Virus record (IMG/VR): IMGVR_UViG_3300048672_000387
Span: 1-63,574 of that record
Reading direction: 5' to 3' (one strand)
Origin: a virus
Length of the DNA: 63,574 nt
This document shows, piece by piece, positions 49,067 to 55,952 of this stretch. The translations under genes and the position numbers were made by a program. Every line of letters starts with the position of its first letter. The stretch's first letter is position 1. The notes under the pieces are model-generated. The model did not search any database. It was not told the DNA's origin and saw nothing but the letters and a program-made list of their open reading frames with translations.

Positions 49067-49284
49067 TACATTTCTACTATATGTTCTCCAGACGTTATCA
49101 TATCTAATTTTCCTGAATATCTTCCTAGTATATTATTACAAGCTGTAATAATACCAGGTTCATGAGGAACTCCTAAATGCTGTGCATCTAATTGAGTTTT
49201 AAGAATTTCATTAATTACAGTAAGTAACTGAATTTCAATGTTTATTCTAGGTAGTTCCGGTAATTTTGCTTTCTCTGCTATCAT
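49066..49284 (-). CDS. small helical protein
   Basis: 72 aa, unrecognised. The long helix RINIEIQLLTVINEILKTQLDAQ is followed by HEPGIITACNNILG. It overlaps the IHF-like gene by 38 bases and shares a single base with the exonuclease gene. Possibly a small terminase-related or regulatory protein; no evidence beyond position. Confidence 0.5.
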   Translation of the reverse strand: MIAEKAKLPELPRINIEIQLLTVINEILKTQLDAQHLGVPHEPGIITACNNILGRYSGKLDMITSGEHIVEM

Positions 49285-49495
49285 AATTTTTCTTTATTTC
49301 TTTATATTTAAGTATTTGATTTACATTAGGTTTAAATGTACCAAATCCTTCTAATTTTACTTTTGGAGCTGTTTCATCATAAATGTTTTTTTTAGCTAAA
49401 TCCATTATAAATTGAAATTGATACTCCCACATTTTTCTAACATCATTTGGTGAAAGTTTAAAATCTTTAGCAATTTCTTTAAAAATTTCTTTCAT
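49247..49495 (-). CDS. IHF/HU-like DNA-binding protein
   Basis: 82 aa. The N-terminal helices, then PKVKLEGFGTFKPNVNQI, match the helix-turn and beta-arm entry of HU/IHF proteins. crAss-like phages regularly encode IHF-like proteins in their structural block, where they may bend DNA during packaging or regulation. The protein is shorter than classic IHF (about 90-95 aa) and the DNA-binding arm is reduced. Confidence 0.7.
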   Translation of the reverse strand: MKEIFKEIAKDFKLSPNDVRKMWEYQFQFIMDLAKKNIYDETAPKVKLEGFGTFKPNVNQILKYKEIKKNYDSRESKITGTT

Positions 49496-49730
49496 TAAGT
49501 TTTTTTGTTTTAACTTTCCACATAGCTACAGTAGTAATATAACTACACATTATTAATTTATTATCTTTAAATAATTCTATTTCTAAAGGAAACATATTTC
49601 TTCTAGTTCTAATTTTATATTTACCTTTAGTATAAAATCTATACATGCCTTCTCTAACAGGTTGATCATCAATCTGTTCTTCAACCCAACCTCTAAGTAA
49701 TAAATAATCTACTGTAAACTGTTCTCTCAT
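49479..49730 (-). CDS. small protein of late operon
   Basis: 83 aa, unrecognised alpha/beta protein with basic stretches (GKYKIRTRRNMFPLEIELF). It overlaps the 57-aa gene by 4 bases (ATGA) and the IHF-like gene by 17 bases. Confidence 0.5.
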   Translation of the reverse strand: MREQFTVDYLLLRGWVEEQIDDQPVREGMYRFYTKGKYKIRTRRNMFPLEIELFKDNKLIMCSYITTVAMWKVKTKKLNERNF

Positions 49731-49900
49731 TGTTTATATTTAAAATCAATTCCTAATCTTTTTCTATCTTTAATTTGTTGTTTTACAAAATGTTTTCTCA
49801 TTTTATATTCCTGTTGAGTTTCTCCTGGTTGTCTTGTATCAGATATTGTTTTATACAACTTTAATTCTGTACCGTCTATTTTAACTATGTGATATTCCAT
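49727..49900 (-). CDS. 57-aa basic protein
   Basis: A short frame from ATG at 49900 to TGA, MEYHIVKIDGTELKLYKTI... ending in a basic helix with KQQIKDRKRLGIDF. Its stop overlaps the next start by the ATGA arrangement, which supports it as real. Unknown function. Confidence 0.6.
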   Translation of the reverse strand: MEYHIVKIDGTELKLYKTISDTRQPGETQQEYKMRKHFVKQQIKDRKRLGIDFKYKQ

Positions 49901-49908
49901 AAACATTT

Positions 49909-49941
49909 AAATAGCTTGTATAATAAATACACAAGCTATTT
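49909..49941 (-). terminator. intergenic hairpin, weak terminator
   Basis: Perfect 11-bp stem AAATAGCTTGT/ACAAGCTATTT with an 11-nt loop, 9 bases before the ATG at 49900 and just after the stop of the 72-aa gene. It has no real T-tail, so it may be an attenuator or processing site. Confidence 0.5.
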
Positions 49942-49955
49942 TTAATTAATTAAAA

Positions 49956-50174
49956 TTATTTTTTAAAAGAAAATTTAGAATTTAAAATTTCTAATCTTTG
50001 TCCTAAAATTTGCAAATATTCATTCATAATTCTTGATTGTTTATAAAGCAAATCTTTATTTTGACGATCTAAATCAACAAAAGCTTGTGTACGCATAAAA
50101 TCGTTTAAAGCGTTTGTTTTAATTGCTAATTCTTGAGCTTCTATTAAAAGCCTGTCTAAAAATGATTGTTCCAT
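49956..50174 (-). CDS. small conserved helical protein
   Basis: 72 aa from the ATG at 50174, just after the GroES-like stop; an upstream Met at 50210 would overlap that gene. MEQSFLDRLLIEAQELAIKTNAL is a helical segment typical of small conserved phage proteins. No function is assigned. Confidence 0.55.
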   Translation of the reverse strand: MEQSFLDRLLIEAQELAIKTNALNDFMRTQAFVDLDRQNKDLLYKQSRIMNEYLQILGQRLEILNSKFSFKK

Positions 50175-50182
50175 TATTTTTT

Positions 50183-50548
50183 TTAAATTAAAGTTTCTGC
50201 ATAAATCCAACTAATTGTAGAAGGATAGATAATTGATACTGGTGTTCCTTCAATAAATTGAAGTGGTATTTGACCATGAGTAAATTGTAAAGCTACAATA
50301 TCTCCTCTTTTAACATCTGTTACATTTTCAGCAACTGCTACTACTGCAAATTTAGGTTCACCTGATCCAGGTAACACAATACCTGAAGGAAGAGTTACTT
50401 CTTTATCAGTTAATTTAGTTACTACAATAGTACCTGTTAATGCTCTACCTTTTAATTCAGGTAATTTTTCTACTCCTTCAAAAGTAGTTACTTCTTCCAT
50501 TTGACCATTAGGTCCAACTGTTAGTTTCTTTTTTACTCCGTTATTCAT
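50183..50548 (-). CDS. GroES/Cpn10-like co-chaperonin
   Basis: 121 aa. The central beta-domain has the Cpn10 order: LTGTIVVTKLTDKEV, LPSGIVLPG, then EPKFAVVAVAENVTDVKRGDIVAL (roof and base strands), ending QFIEGTPVSIIYPSTISWIY. A phage co-chaperonin, as T4 Gp31, would redirect host GroEL to fold phage capsid proteins. The mobile loop is not obvious. It lies in the late operon upstream of the head genes. Confidence 0.65.
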   Translation of the reverse strand: MNNGVKKKLTVGPNGQMEEVTTFEGVEKLPELKGRALTGTIVVTKLTDKEVTLPSGIVLPGSGEPKFAVVAVAENVTDVKRGDIVALQFTHGQIPLQFIEGTPVSIIYPSTISWIYAETLI

Positions 50549-50560
50549 TTTTCTATTTAT

Positions 50561-50710
50561 TTATTCAATTACAAAAATACTATAATATTCATTATTACCA
50601 ACAAACATTTTATATTTTACTTTTAAACCTGTTGCTAATATTTGAGTTTTATAATAATCTAATTTATCTAACATTAATTCTAATGTGTTAAAGTTATATT
50701 TTATTGTCAT
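50561..50710 (-). CDS. 49-aa protein
   Basis: A short frame, MTIKYNFNTLELMLDKLDYY... ending EYYSIFVIE. It overlaps the previous gene by 17 bases and fills the gap before the GroES-like gene. Unrecognised; kept because of tight packing and codon usage like its neighbours. Confidence 0.55.
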   Translation of the reverse strand: MTIKYNFNTLELMLDKLDYYKTQILATGLKVKYKMFVGNNEYYSIFVIE

Positions 50711-50942
50711 TTTCTAAAGGTGCTGGTATATAAGGTGTTAAACCTAATGATTTTAATTCTTCTTTCATAATTTTATCAAATTGAATCATTCCTTCTTTAG
50801 TAAAATATACTGTCATTGGTTGTTGAACGTATTCTTTCATAAATTTATTAAATTCTTCTAAAGTTATTGGTTTACAATTATTTATATTAGACTGTTCTAT
50901 TTCTTTTAATAGTTCATCTCCTTTTTTATTTTCATTTATCAT
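50694..50942 (-). CDS. small late-operon protein
   Basis: 82 aa, unrecognised and acidic. It contains CKPITLEEFNKFMKEYV and LTPYIPAPLENDNKI. Overlaps with both neighbours (4 and 17 bases) place it in the operon. Confidence 0.5.
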   Translation of the reverse strand: MINENKKGDELLKEIEQSNINNCKPITLEEFNKFMKEYVQQPMTVYFTKEGMIQFDKIMKEELKSLGLTPYIPAPLENDNKI

Positions 50943-51313
50943 ATTCTATATTTTTTAAATGTTGTTTCAAATGAATAACTATATACTAAAAAAGCATATA
51001 TAGTATAAATAATTAATTGCCAAATATTTAAATTTATAAATCCTATTCCAGATATAATTAAACATATTATTTCTACTATTTTAACTCTATGTCCTCCATC
51101 ATTAGGAAAAGCATTTTCAATAGTACTTACTTTACCATCATTATTTCTATCTTTATTAGAATAAAATAAATCTCTTGAAAAATAATTACCTAAATATTTT
51201 TTAACTGAATCAAAAAATATAATACATTCAAATATTGCTCTACACCAACCGGCTGTAATTAATAAAGCAGTACATAATAATATTTGAAGTGTGTATAAAT
51301 CAATGTTTTTCAT
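50939..51313 (-). CDS. membrane protein with EF-hand-like loop
   Basis: 124 aa. Three hydrophobic segments (residues ~8-30, ~80-95, ~98-113). Between the first and second is NKDRNNDGKVSTIENAFP, a DxNxDGxxxxxE pattern like an EF-hand calcium loop, followed by NDGGHRVK. The combination resembles a conserved small membrane protein of crAss-like phages. Its role is unknown, possibly membrane or superinfection related. Confidence 0.55.
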   Translation of the reverse strand: MKNIDLYTLQILLCTALLITAGWCRAIFECIIFFDSVKKYLGNYFSRDLFYSNKDRNNDGKVSTIENAFPNDGGHRVKIVEIICLIISGIGFINLNIWQLIIYTIYAFLVYSYSFETTFKKYRI

Positions 51314-51360
51314 ATTATTTTATTTTAAAAGGTGGAAATATGATTGATTCTGTTGTTATT

Positions 51361-51573
51361 TTAATTGATGCCATATTTTTCTTTATATAATTCTTTTATT
51401 TTATCACTACATTTAAACTGATCAAATGCAAATTCTAATGCTTTTTCTTTATTCATTTTACCTACAATAGTTATTTGATGATAAACATCTTTAACTAACC
51501 ATAATATAAAATTAGGATTATGGTTTTGAGGTATATTTAAATAAGCCGGTAATATATAATCTTTATTGTTCAT
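51361..51573 (-). CDS. small protein near repL
   Basis: 70 aa, unrecognised. NPNFILWLVKDVYHQITIVGKMNKEKALEFAFDQFK looks helical. It starts 1 base after the 62-aa gene. Confidence 0.5.
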   Translation of the reverse strand: MNNKDYILPAYLNIPQNHNPNFILWLVKDVYHQITIVGKMNKEKALEFAFDQFKCSDKIKELYKEKYGIN

Positions 51574-51762
51574 TTAATTTGTTATTTTTAAACCTAGTAA
51601 TTTTTCTGTTACTAACATTTGAATTTGAGATTTAGTTAAATCTTTACCTAATATTTTTATTTCTTTAAATTTAGGATTTGTAATACTTTTATTCCATTTA
51701 CGATAAATAAATTCTGTATTTGGTTGATTTTCAATATCTTGTTTTATTTCTTTTCCAGTCAT
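51574..51762 (-). CDS. small basic protein near repL
   Basis: 62 aa, unrecognised, basic. The C-terminal LTKSQIQMLVTEKLLG could be a helix-turn-helix-like element. It is the second gene after the minus-strand leader promoter. Confidence 0.45.
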   Translation of the reverse strand: MTGKEIKQDIENQPNTEFIYRKWNKSITNPKFKEIKILGKDLTKSQIQMLVTEKLLGLKITN

Positions 51763-51774
51763 TATTATTTATTT

Positions 51775-52233
51775 TTATATTCTTTTTCCATTATAAAAAG
51801 TATTTACGTTTATAAAGTAATTACTTGAGCCTACTTTTCTATAAAGTATTTTTTTATTTAGCAATTCTATTATACCATTATAAACATTTACTTTACTTTT
51901 ATACCCGGTAAATTCTAAACAATCTGATAATACAATTGTTATATCATCTTTTTTAACTCCAATATTTTTAAGTACATAACATAATACTTTAAGTCCAGAA
52001 GTAGATAAATCTTTAATTGTATCTAATTCATCTACATATAATTTTCTATATTCTTTAGAATCTATAACATTAACTATTTCATCACCAATTTTTTGCCATT
52101 TAGTTAATTCACCATCTTTAGTAATAAATTCATTTACTTCACCTTTTTTTACAAAGTGAAGTTTTTTTAAATCTTTATCTAAAACTTTAGACGGATTGGT
52201 ATAATAAGACTCAAAGTCATTTATCTTTTTCAT
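51775..52233 (-). CDS. RepL-like winged-helix replication/regulatory protein
   Basis: 152 aa. The segment ALKVLCYVLKNIGVKKDDITI-LSDCLEFTGYKSKVNVYNGIIELL is the winged-helix core of plasmid RepL-family initiators; the C terminus FINVNTFYNGKR matches the family's INPNIFFNG end. RepL-like genes are a known hallmark of crAss-like phages. It is the first gene of the minus-strand operon and lies beside the divergent control region, so it may bind there to start replication or control transcription. The ATG almost abuts the TATCTTTG promoter. Confidence 0.8.
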   Translation of the reverse strand: MKKINDFESYYTNPSKVLDKDLKKLHFVKKGEVNEFITKDGELTKWQKIGDEIVNVIDSKEYRKLYVDELDTIKDLSTSGLKVLCYVLKNIGVKKDDITIVLSDCLEFTGYKSKVNVYNGIIELLNKKILYRKVGSSNYFINVNTFYNGKRI

Positions 52234-52241
52234 TACAGGTA

Positions 52242-52249
52242 CAAAGATA
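52242..52249 (-). promoter_or_regulatory. promoter of minus-strand operon
   Basis: TATCTTTG fits TAnnTTTG, with a TTG 20 bases upstream. It ends 9 bases before the repL-like ATG, giving a nearly leaderless transcript. The -33 box falls in a perfect palindrome at 52268-52281. Confidence 0.65.
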
Positions 52250-52736
52250 TGTTACTATAGTAATTAAAACAAGTACTTGTTCAATATAATGAACTAATTT
52301 TACACTATTTTAGCTAATGTATTGATAATCAATAAAAATATTTTTAAAAGTAATTGAATTATGAACTTTTAGTATTTAAATCAATTACTAACCTATCAAT
52401 GTTTATTGGGCTTGGCAGCATTTGCTTCTTAGATATATTAGAAAAAAGAATAACAATTTATAATTTAATAATTTTTTTTTGAAATTTTTTTAAATACCTA
52501 TTTTATTTTAACAGATGAAAATTTTAAAATTAGCCCCTTATTCATTTTTTAATTTTAAATTTTATAGCGTAAATGTCTGAGAATGAGTTTTTTGGAAAAT
52601 TTTTTATATGATAAATGTATATGCTTGAGTCACCCCAAATAAAACCCCTCTAGGTTCTGCTCCGCAGCTTGGTACCGTATGGTCTTGCTGTGTTAAATTT
52701 AATTATTCACACACTTAAAAACAAAAACTTAAAAAA
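52250..52736. other. divergent intergenic control region, origin candidate
   Basis: About 490 bases without a gene between the minus-strand and plus-strand operons. It holds a promoter and palindrome at its left end, a very AT-rich middle with A/T tracts (52440-52560), and a GC-richer right end. The right end has a hairpin CTGC-TCC-GCAG (52657-52667) and a longer imperfect one (around 52665-52690). A TTG and TAAATTTA before 52737 may be the plus-strand promoter. Strand switch, AT-rich stretch and neighbouring repL gene suggest a replication origin; unproven. Confidence 0.4.
52268..52281. promoter_or_regulatory. 14-bp perfect palindrome, candidate operator
   Basis: AACAAGTACTTGTT is its own reverse complement and overlaps the -33 element of the promoter for the repL-like gene. 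It is a likely binding site for a dimeric regulator, possibly RepL itself or the other small early proteins. Confidence 0.55.
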
Positions 52737-53033
52737 ATGTTAGTAGAAAATAACAAAAAAGAAGGCGTAAAAAGTTTATTTATTAATTCACCTTCAAAGG
52801 GTATTGAAAATGGCAATTATTCAGCCAAAATTGTAGGTAGTTCAATAGACTATATACAAATTAAGGTAGATTTACAAATTGCACAAATTAAAGTGCAAAT
52901 TGATAATTTCCCTGCTTTTATGGCTTCAATTGTCAATACTTCAATTGATGAAATTAAACAGCTAGAAACTGGAGGGTTTGTAAAATTAACAATTAGTGAA
53001 AATACTAAAGGTTACAAACAAGCAAGTATTTAA
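52737..53033 (+). CDS. first plus-strand early protein
   Basis: 98 aa, unrecognised. It is Ile/Val/Lys-rich with likely beta strands around YIQIKVDLQIAQIKVQI and GGFVKLTIS, which might indicate an OB-like or small beta-barrel fold. It is the first gene of the plus-strand arm and is followed by a strong terminator, so it is probably expressed early and as a separate unit. Confidence 0.6.
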   Translation: MLVENNKKEGVKSLFINSPSKGIENGNYSAKIVGSSIDYIQIKVDLQIAQIKVQIDNFPAFMASIVNTSIDEIKQLETGGFVKLTISENTKGYKQASI

Positions 53034-53035
53034 TT

Positions 53036-53060
53036 AATAGGGAGAAATCCCTATTTTTTT
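53036..53060 (+). terminator. terminator with GAAA tetraloop
   Basis: 8-bp stem AATAGGGA/TCCCTATT, loop GAAA, then T-run. It directly follows the stop codon of the gene before it. Confidence 0.9.
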
Positions 53061-53126
53061 AATCTATTTTATGTGACTTGGAATTAAAACAAAAATAATG
53101 TGAAGTGGATGTCCGATTAATAATTA

Positions 53127-53165
53127 TACCTAATTAATTTTAATTAGGTATTTTATTAATTTTTA
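53127..53165 (+). terminator. second hairpin with T-rich tail
   Basis: Perfect 10-bp stem TACCTAATTA/TAATTAGGTA, loop ATTT, then TTTTATTAATTTTT. It may end a short non-coding transcript from 53060 onward or act as a backup terminator. Confidence 0.6.
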
Positions 53166-53213
53166 TCTACAATTTTACTTTACATTTTATATCGTAAGTT
53201 GTTGATAATGAAC

Positions 53214-53295
53214 GTGTGGGAGGGACTGGAATCAGTCAAACGTATTAACAGTCAGTTAGAAATAGCTGACTTTAATACTAGTTTTTATATCACAC
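53214..53295 (+). ncRNA. candidate three-way-junction RNA
   Basis: Nested helices seen by eye: closing stem GTGTG (53214-53218) / CACAC (53291-53295); hairpin GACTG-GAAT-CAGTC (53224-53237); stem GTATTA (53242-53247) / TAATAC (53273-53278) enclosing an 8-bp hairpin with GAAA tetraloop (53251-53270). It lies in a 330-base gap ahead of a 54-aa gene. It could be a riboswitch-like leader, a small RNA or a packaging/RNA element. No known class is recognised. Confidence 0.5.
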
Positions 53296-53362
53296 TCTCT
53301 CAATTAACTCATTCAATTTAACACATCATTTTAACCAATTAAAAATACTAATAAATACAATT

Positions 53363-53527
53363 ATGAAAACAGTTATTTATAACATTCAAACTAATGAAAT
53401 TATTAACATTACAGAAGATAATGTTGATTTTTCTAAATTACCAAACAATCAAGATGGTTGTCCTATATCATTTTTTGAACAAACTGATGATGGTAAAAAA
53501 CATTTAGCTAATTATTATAATAATTAA
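53363..53527 (+). CDS. 54-aa acidic protein
   Basis: MKTVIYNIQTNEIINITEDNVDFSKLPNNQDG-type sequence, ending NYYNN. It is preceded by an A-rich leader and flanked by structured RNA on both sides. Unrecognised. Confidence 0.55.
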   Translation: MKTVIYNIQTNEIINITEDNVDFSKLPNNQDGCPISFFEQTDDGKKHLANYYNN

Positions 53528-53544
53528 ATAAAACATTAATCATA

Positions 53545-53732
53545 TTAACTGTACAGTTGTAATAGTGACGGATTATGATAGGGAAATTAATGCACACCGA
53601 ATTACTGTGCAGCTATTACAATTTGTACAGTTAATTTAAAATATTAAACTTTATCCAATTTATTGGTGTGATTGTAAAGTTTAATTAAATGTAGTGTTAT
53701 TGTTTGCAATAAAAGAGCAACAGCCTACATTT
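53545..53732 (+). ncRNA. multi-hairpin structured RNA region
   Basis: Three consecutive folded units. (a) TTAACTGTACA (53545-53555) with TGTACAGTTAA (53624-53634), continuing TTGTAATAG/CTATTACAA, about 20 bp, enclosing GCACA/TGTGC. (b) TTAAACTTTA (53644-53653) with TAAAGTTTAA (53675-53684), enclosing CCAA/TTGG. (c) AAATGTAG (53687-53694) with CTACATTT (53725-53732), enclosing ATTG/CAAT. All main helices are perfect, unlikely by chance even at this AT content. It lies 5' of a tRNA-like element, reminiscent in placement of large ornate phage RNAs such as GOLLD or ROOL, but I cannot match either. Confidence 0.55.
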
Positions 53733-53839
53733 TAACAAATCTATGTATAACAGGTTGGCATAGCAACAAAACAAAAGTAATATGTTTAGTGGTCACATTA
53801 GTGTAAGATAATTTCACAAACTAAAAAACACTTTTAAAT

Positions 53840-53926
53840 GGAGAAATGAGTTATAAATGGCGTAATGGTTATGTCAACCAAGTTAAAACTGGTTACTAAG
53901 TATAGGTTCGAATCCTGTTTTCTCCA
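53840..53926 (+). tRNA. tRNA-Leu(UAA)-like with an 11-nt insertion
   Basis: Acceptor GGAGAAA/TTTCTCC is perfect. T-arm ATAGG-TTCGAAT-CCTGT is good. D-arm is TG-GCGT-AATGGTT-ATGT. The anticodon arm ACCAA-GTTAAAA-CTGGT has loop U33 and anticodon UAA. An extra 11 nt (TGAGTTATAAA) lies between acceptor and position 8, flanked by the direct repeat AAATG. Without it the tRNA would be regular. The variable region is short for a class II Leu tRNA. Encoded CCA is absent (ACA). UUA is a preferred Leu codon in this AT-rich phage. Confidence 0.55.
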
Positions 53927-53960
53927 CAAACAATTAAATTAACAATTAAACAATAATATT

Positions 53961-54089
53961 ATGAAACCTAACTTATTAGAAAAATCTTTATTTATAGCTT
54001 TAACAGTAGGAGGAATATTAATATTATTTATAATATTTGATATTTTATCATTAACTGTAGCTTATTTATTAACTGAATTATTTAAATAA
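53961..54089 (+). CDS. 42-aa single-pass membrane peptide
   Basis: MKPNLLEKSLFIALTVGG... one long hydrophobic segment through residues 10-40, ending TELFK. It lies after the tRNA-like element and 8 bases before the next gene. Function unknown. Confidence 0.55.
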   Translation: MKPNLLEKSLFIALTVGGILILFIIFDILSLTVAYLLTELFK

Positions 54090-54097
54090 AAACACAC

Positions 54098-54325
54098 ATG
54101 AAATACATTTTTAAAATAGCTGAAATAGCTACTGAACCAGAAAAAGCAATTGAATTAGTAAATGAAATTAATACAATTTGTAATTCTAATTCTAAATTAA
54201 GAAATACTGTTTATAAATCTAATGATGAATTTTTATTTGTTGCAGATGCTTGTTTAAAAGCTATTGAAAAACATAAAGAAATAAACAATCCTAATTTATC
54301 AATTATTATTGAACCAATAATTTAA
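54098..54325 (+). CDS. small helical protein
   Basis: 75 aa, unrecognised. It is acidic and helical (KIAEIATEPEKAIELVNEINTI). Same operon as the membrane peptide and the next gene (8 and 7 bases apart), all with ACACAC-type leaders. Confidence 0.5.
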   Translation: MKYIFKIAEIATEPEKAIELVNEINTICNSNSKLRNTVYKSNDEFLFVADACLKAIEKHKEINNPNLSIIIEPII

Positions 54326-54332
54326 AACACAC

Positions 54333-54500
54333 ATGAAAACAATCACATTAACACCAGCAGAATACATAGAATTTTGCTTGTACTACAACAATTTACCTTG
54401 GAAAAATGCTAACATGCAAGTTCAAACTACATTTCTTAAAGGTAAAGTAGAAATTACAGGTAATGAAGAATTTTTAACTAGAATGGGGTACATTGAATGA
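54333..54500 (+). CDS. 55-aa protein coupled to the HNH gene
   Basis: MKTITLTPAEYIEFCLYYNN..., ending TRMGYIE. Its TGA overlaps the ATG of the HNH gene (ATGA). Unrecognised; the homing endonuclease is apparently inserted directly at its end. Confidence 0.6.
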   Translation: MKTITLTPAEYIEFCLYYNNLPWKNANMQVQTTFLKGKVEITGNEEFLTRMGYIE

Positions 54501-55018
54501 GCTATTTAAATTTAAATATTGAAAATATTGAGGGTGAAATATGGAAACAATTACAAAACCCTCAATATTTTATTAGTAATAAAGGAAGACTTAAAAGTCA
54601 TTTTTTAACAAAAGATAAAATTTTAAAACAATTTATTAATAAAAAAGGATATTGTACTTATGTAATTAAAAATGTAAATACTATATTAATTCATAGATTA
54701 GTTGCTTTATATTTTATTTCTAATCCTAATAATTATCCTCAAGTAAATCATATTGATGGAAATAAAGATAATAATAAATGGAATAATTTAGAATGGTGTA
54801 CTAATCAAGAAAACCAAAATCATTCTAAATATATTTTAAAATCTATAAAAAAAGGAAAATCAATATTACAATTTACAAAAAATAACATTTTAATAAAAAA
54901 ATATATAAGTATTAGTCAAGCAAGTAAAGAAACAAAAATTAATACAAGTAATATTAACAGTTGTTGTAAAGGTAAACTTAAAACTGCTGGAAAATTTAAA
55001 TGGAAATATGAAAATTAA
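54497..55018 (+). CDS. HNH homing endonuclease (NUMOD4-HNH)
   Basis: 173 aa. The N terminus EGEIWKQLQNPQYFISNKGRLKS is a NUMOD4 domain. The centre has the HNH core HRLVALYFI...VNHIDGNKDNNKWNNLEWCTNQENQNH. The C-terminal TKNNILIKKYISISQASKETK resembles a NUMOD1-type helix-turn-helix. It is a free-standing mobile endonuclease embedded among small early genes, coupled to the upstream gene by an ATGA overlap. Confidence 0.9.
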   Translation: MSYLNLNIENIEGEIWKQLQNPQYFISNKGRLKSHFLTKDKILKQFINKKGYCTYVIKNVNTILIHRLVALYFISNPNNYPQVNHIDGNKDNNKWNNLEWCTNQENQNHSKYILKSIKKGKSILQFTKNNILIKKYISISQASKETKINTSNINSCCKGKLKTAGKFKWKYEN

Positions 55019-55032
55019 TTATAAATAAAAAC

Positions 55033-55314
55033 ATGGCTCAAATATCATTATTTGGTATTAAAACAGTGAATTTAAATGGATTTAAAGTTTATACTTTAAA
55101 AGTTAGAGTTAAACAAAATCCATTTAATTCACAATTAATTACTAAACATTCTAAATCATTATCAGTCAAATACTTACCTAATAGTATAGAATTAACATAC
55201 ACAACAATGGATAAATTAATATTTAAACAAGCTGTTGATGTAACTAATTTTATATTAAAAGAAATAGCATTAAATAATGTTAATGATAAATATCAAAAGA
55301 TTATTTTTTATTAA
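55033..55314 (+). CDS. small early protein
   Basis: 93 aa, unrecognised, probably beta-rich (FGIKTVNLNGFKVYTLKVRVKQ) with a helical C terminus. It is separated from the HNH gene by 14 bases. Confidence 0.5.
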   Translation: MAQISLFGIKTVNLNGFKVYTLKVRVKQNPFNSQLITKHSKSLSVKYLPNSIELTYTTMDKLIFKQAVDVTNFILKEIALNNVNDKYQKIIFY

Positions 55315-55351
55315 CTTATGGAATTTAAACATTTAAAAACAAAATAAAATT

Positions 55352-55615
55352 ATGCAATCAACAATTAAAACAACTTACACAGCTCAAGAAAAAGCTACTG
55401 CTGCTATTAGAAATGAAGCAATGCACAAAGAAATTAACTTAAATAAAGTTAATATTGATCATTCAGTATTTATTAAATCTGTTGCTGAAAAAATAGCAAT
55501 TAAAAAAGCTAAAATATCAGCTAAAATTCAAAATACAGTATTAAGAAATGAATTTATTAGAGAATTAATTAATTCAAGTCCTAATTTTGGCTCACTTAAA
55601 TTTACCGTAAACTAA
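55352..55615 (+). CDS. small basic helical protein
   Basis: 87 aa, Ala/Lys/Ile-rich helices (EKIAIKKAKISAKIQNTVLRNEF). Possibly DNA- or RNA-binding by charge. Its stop abuts the ATG of the next gene. Confidence 0.5.
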   Translation: MQSTIKTTYTAQEKATAAIRNEAMHKEINLNKVNIDHSVFIKSVAEKIAIKKAKISAKIQNTVLRNEFIRELINSSPNFGSLKFTVN

Positions 55616-55876
55616 ATGACAAAACTAAGTAAAATATTAACTATTTGGTATGTATTATCAATGTTATTGTTTTTGTTTTTACAATCAAGAACTGGTGTAG
55701 ATTATGATTATATATTAAATCAAAATATTTATTACATAGAATTTTATTATGTAAAAATATGGATGATGTTTATGTATATTATATCAGCTATATATTTATT
55801 ACATTGGTTATTGTTATTAGCTGGTAAAACACTAAAAAAACAAACAACTTTTGAAAATCATTTATCAAAATATTGA
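55616..55876 (+). CDS. small membrane protein
   Basis: 86 aa. Two hydrophobic segments at residues ~8-24 and ~48-68 and a basic C terminus. It abuts the preceding stop. It is the last protein gene before the RNA cluster at 55953-56648. Unknown role. Confidence 0.6.
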   Translation: MTKLSKILTIWYVLSMLLFLFLQSRTGVDYDYILNQNIYYIEFYYVKIWMMFMYIISAIYLLHWLLLLAGKTLKKQTTFENHLSKY

Positions 55877-55952
55877 ACCTTGAACCTATTATACTTTAAG
55901 TTTATTAATTATCCGTAATTATTAAATTGTATGATAGACGCGGAAAGAGTAC

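Noticed and set aside
51315-51374. A 19-codon minus-strand frame between two small genes
   Set aside because: Too short to support, with no independent evidence beyond an overlapping ATG.
54497-55018. Group I intron around the HNH gene
   Set aside because: The gene is coupled by ATGA to an intact upstream gene and no split coding sequence or intron core was seen.
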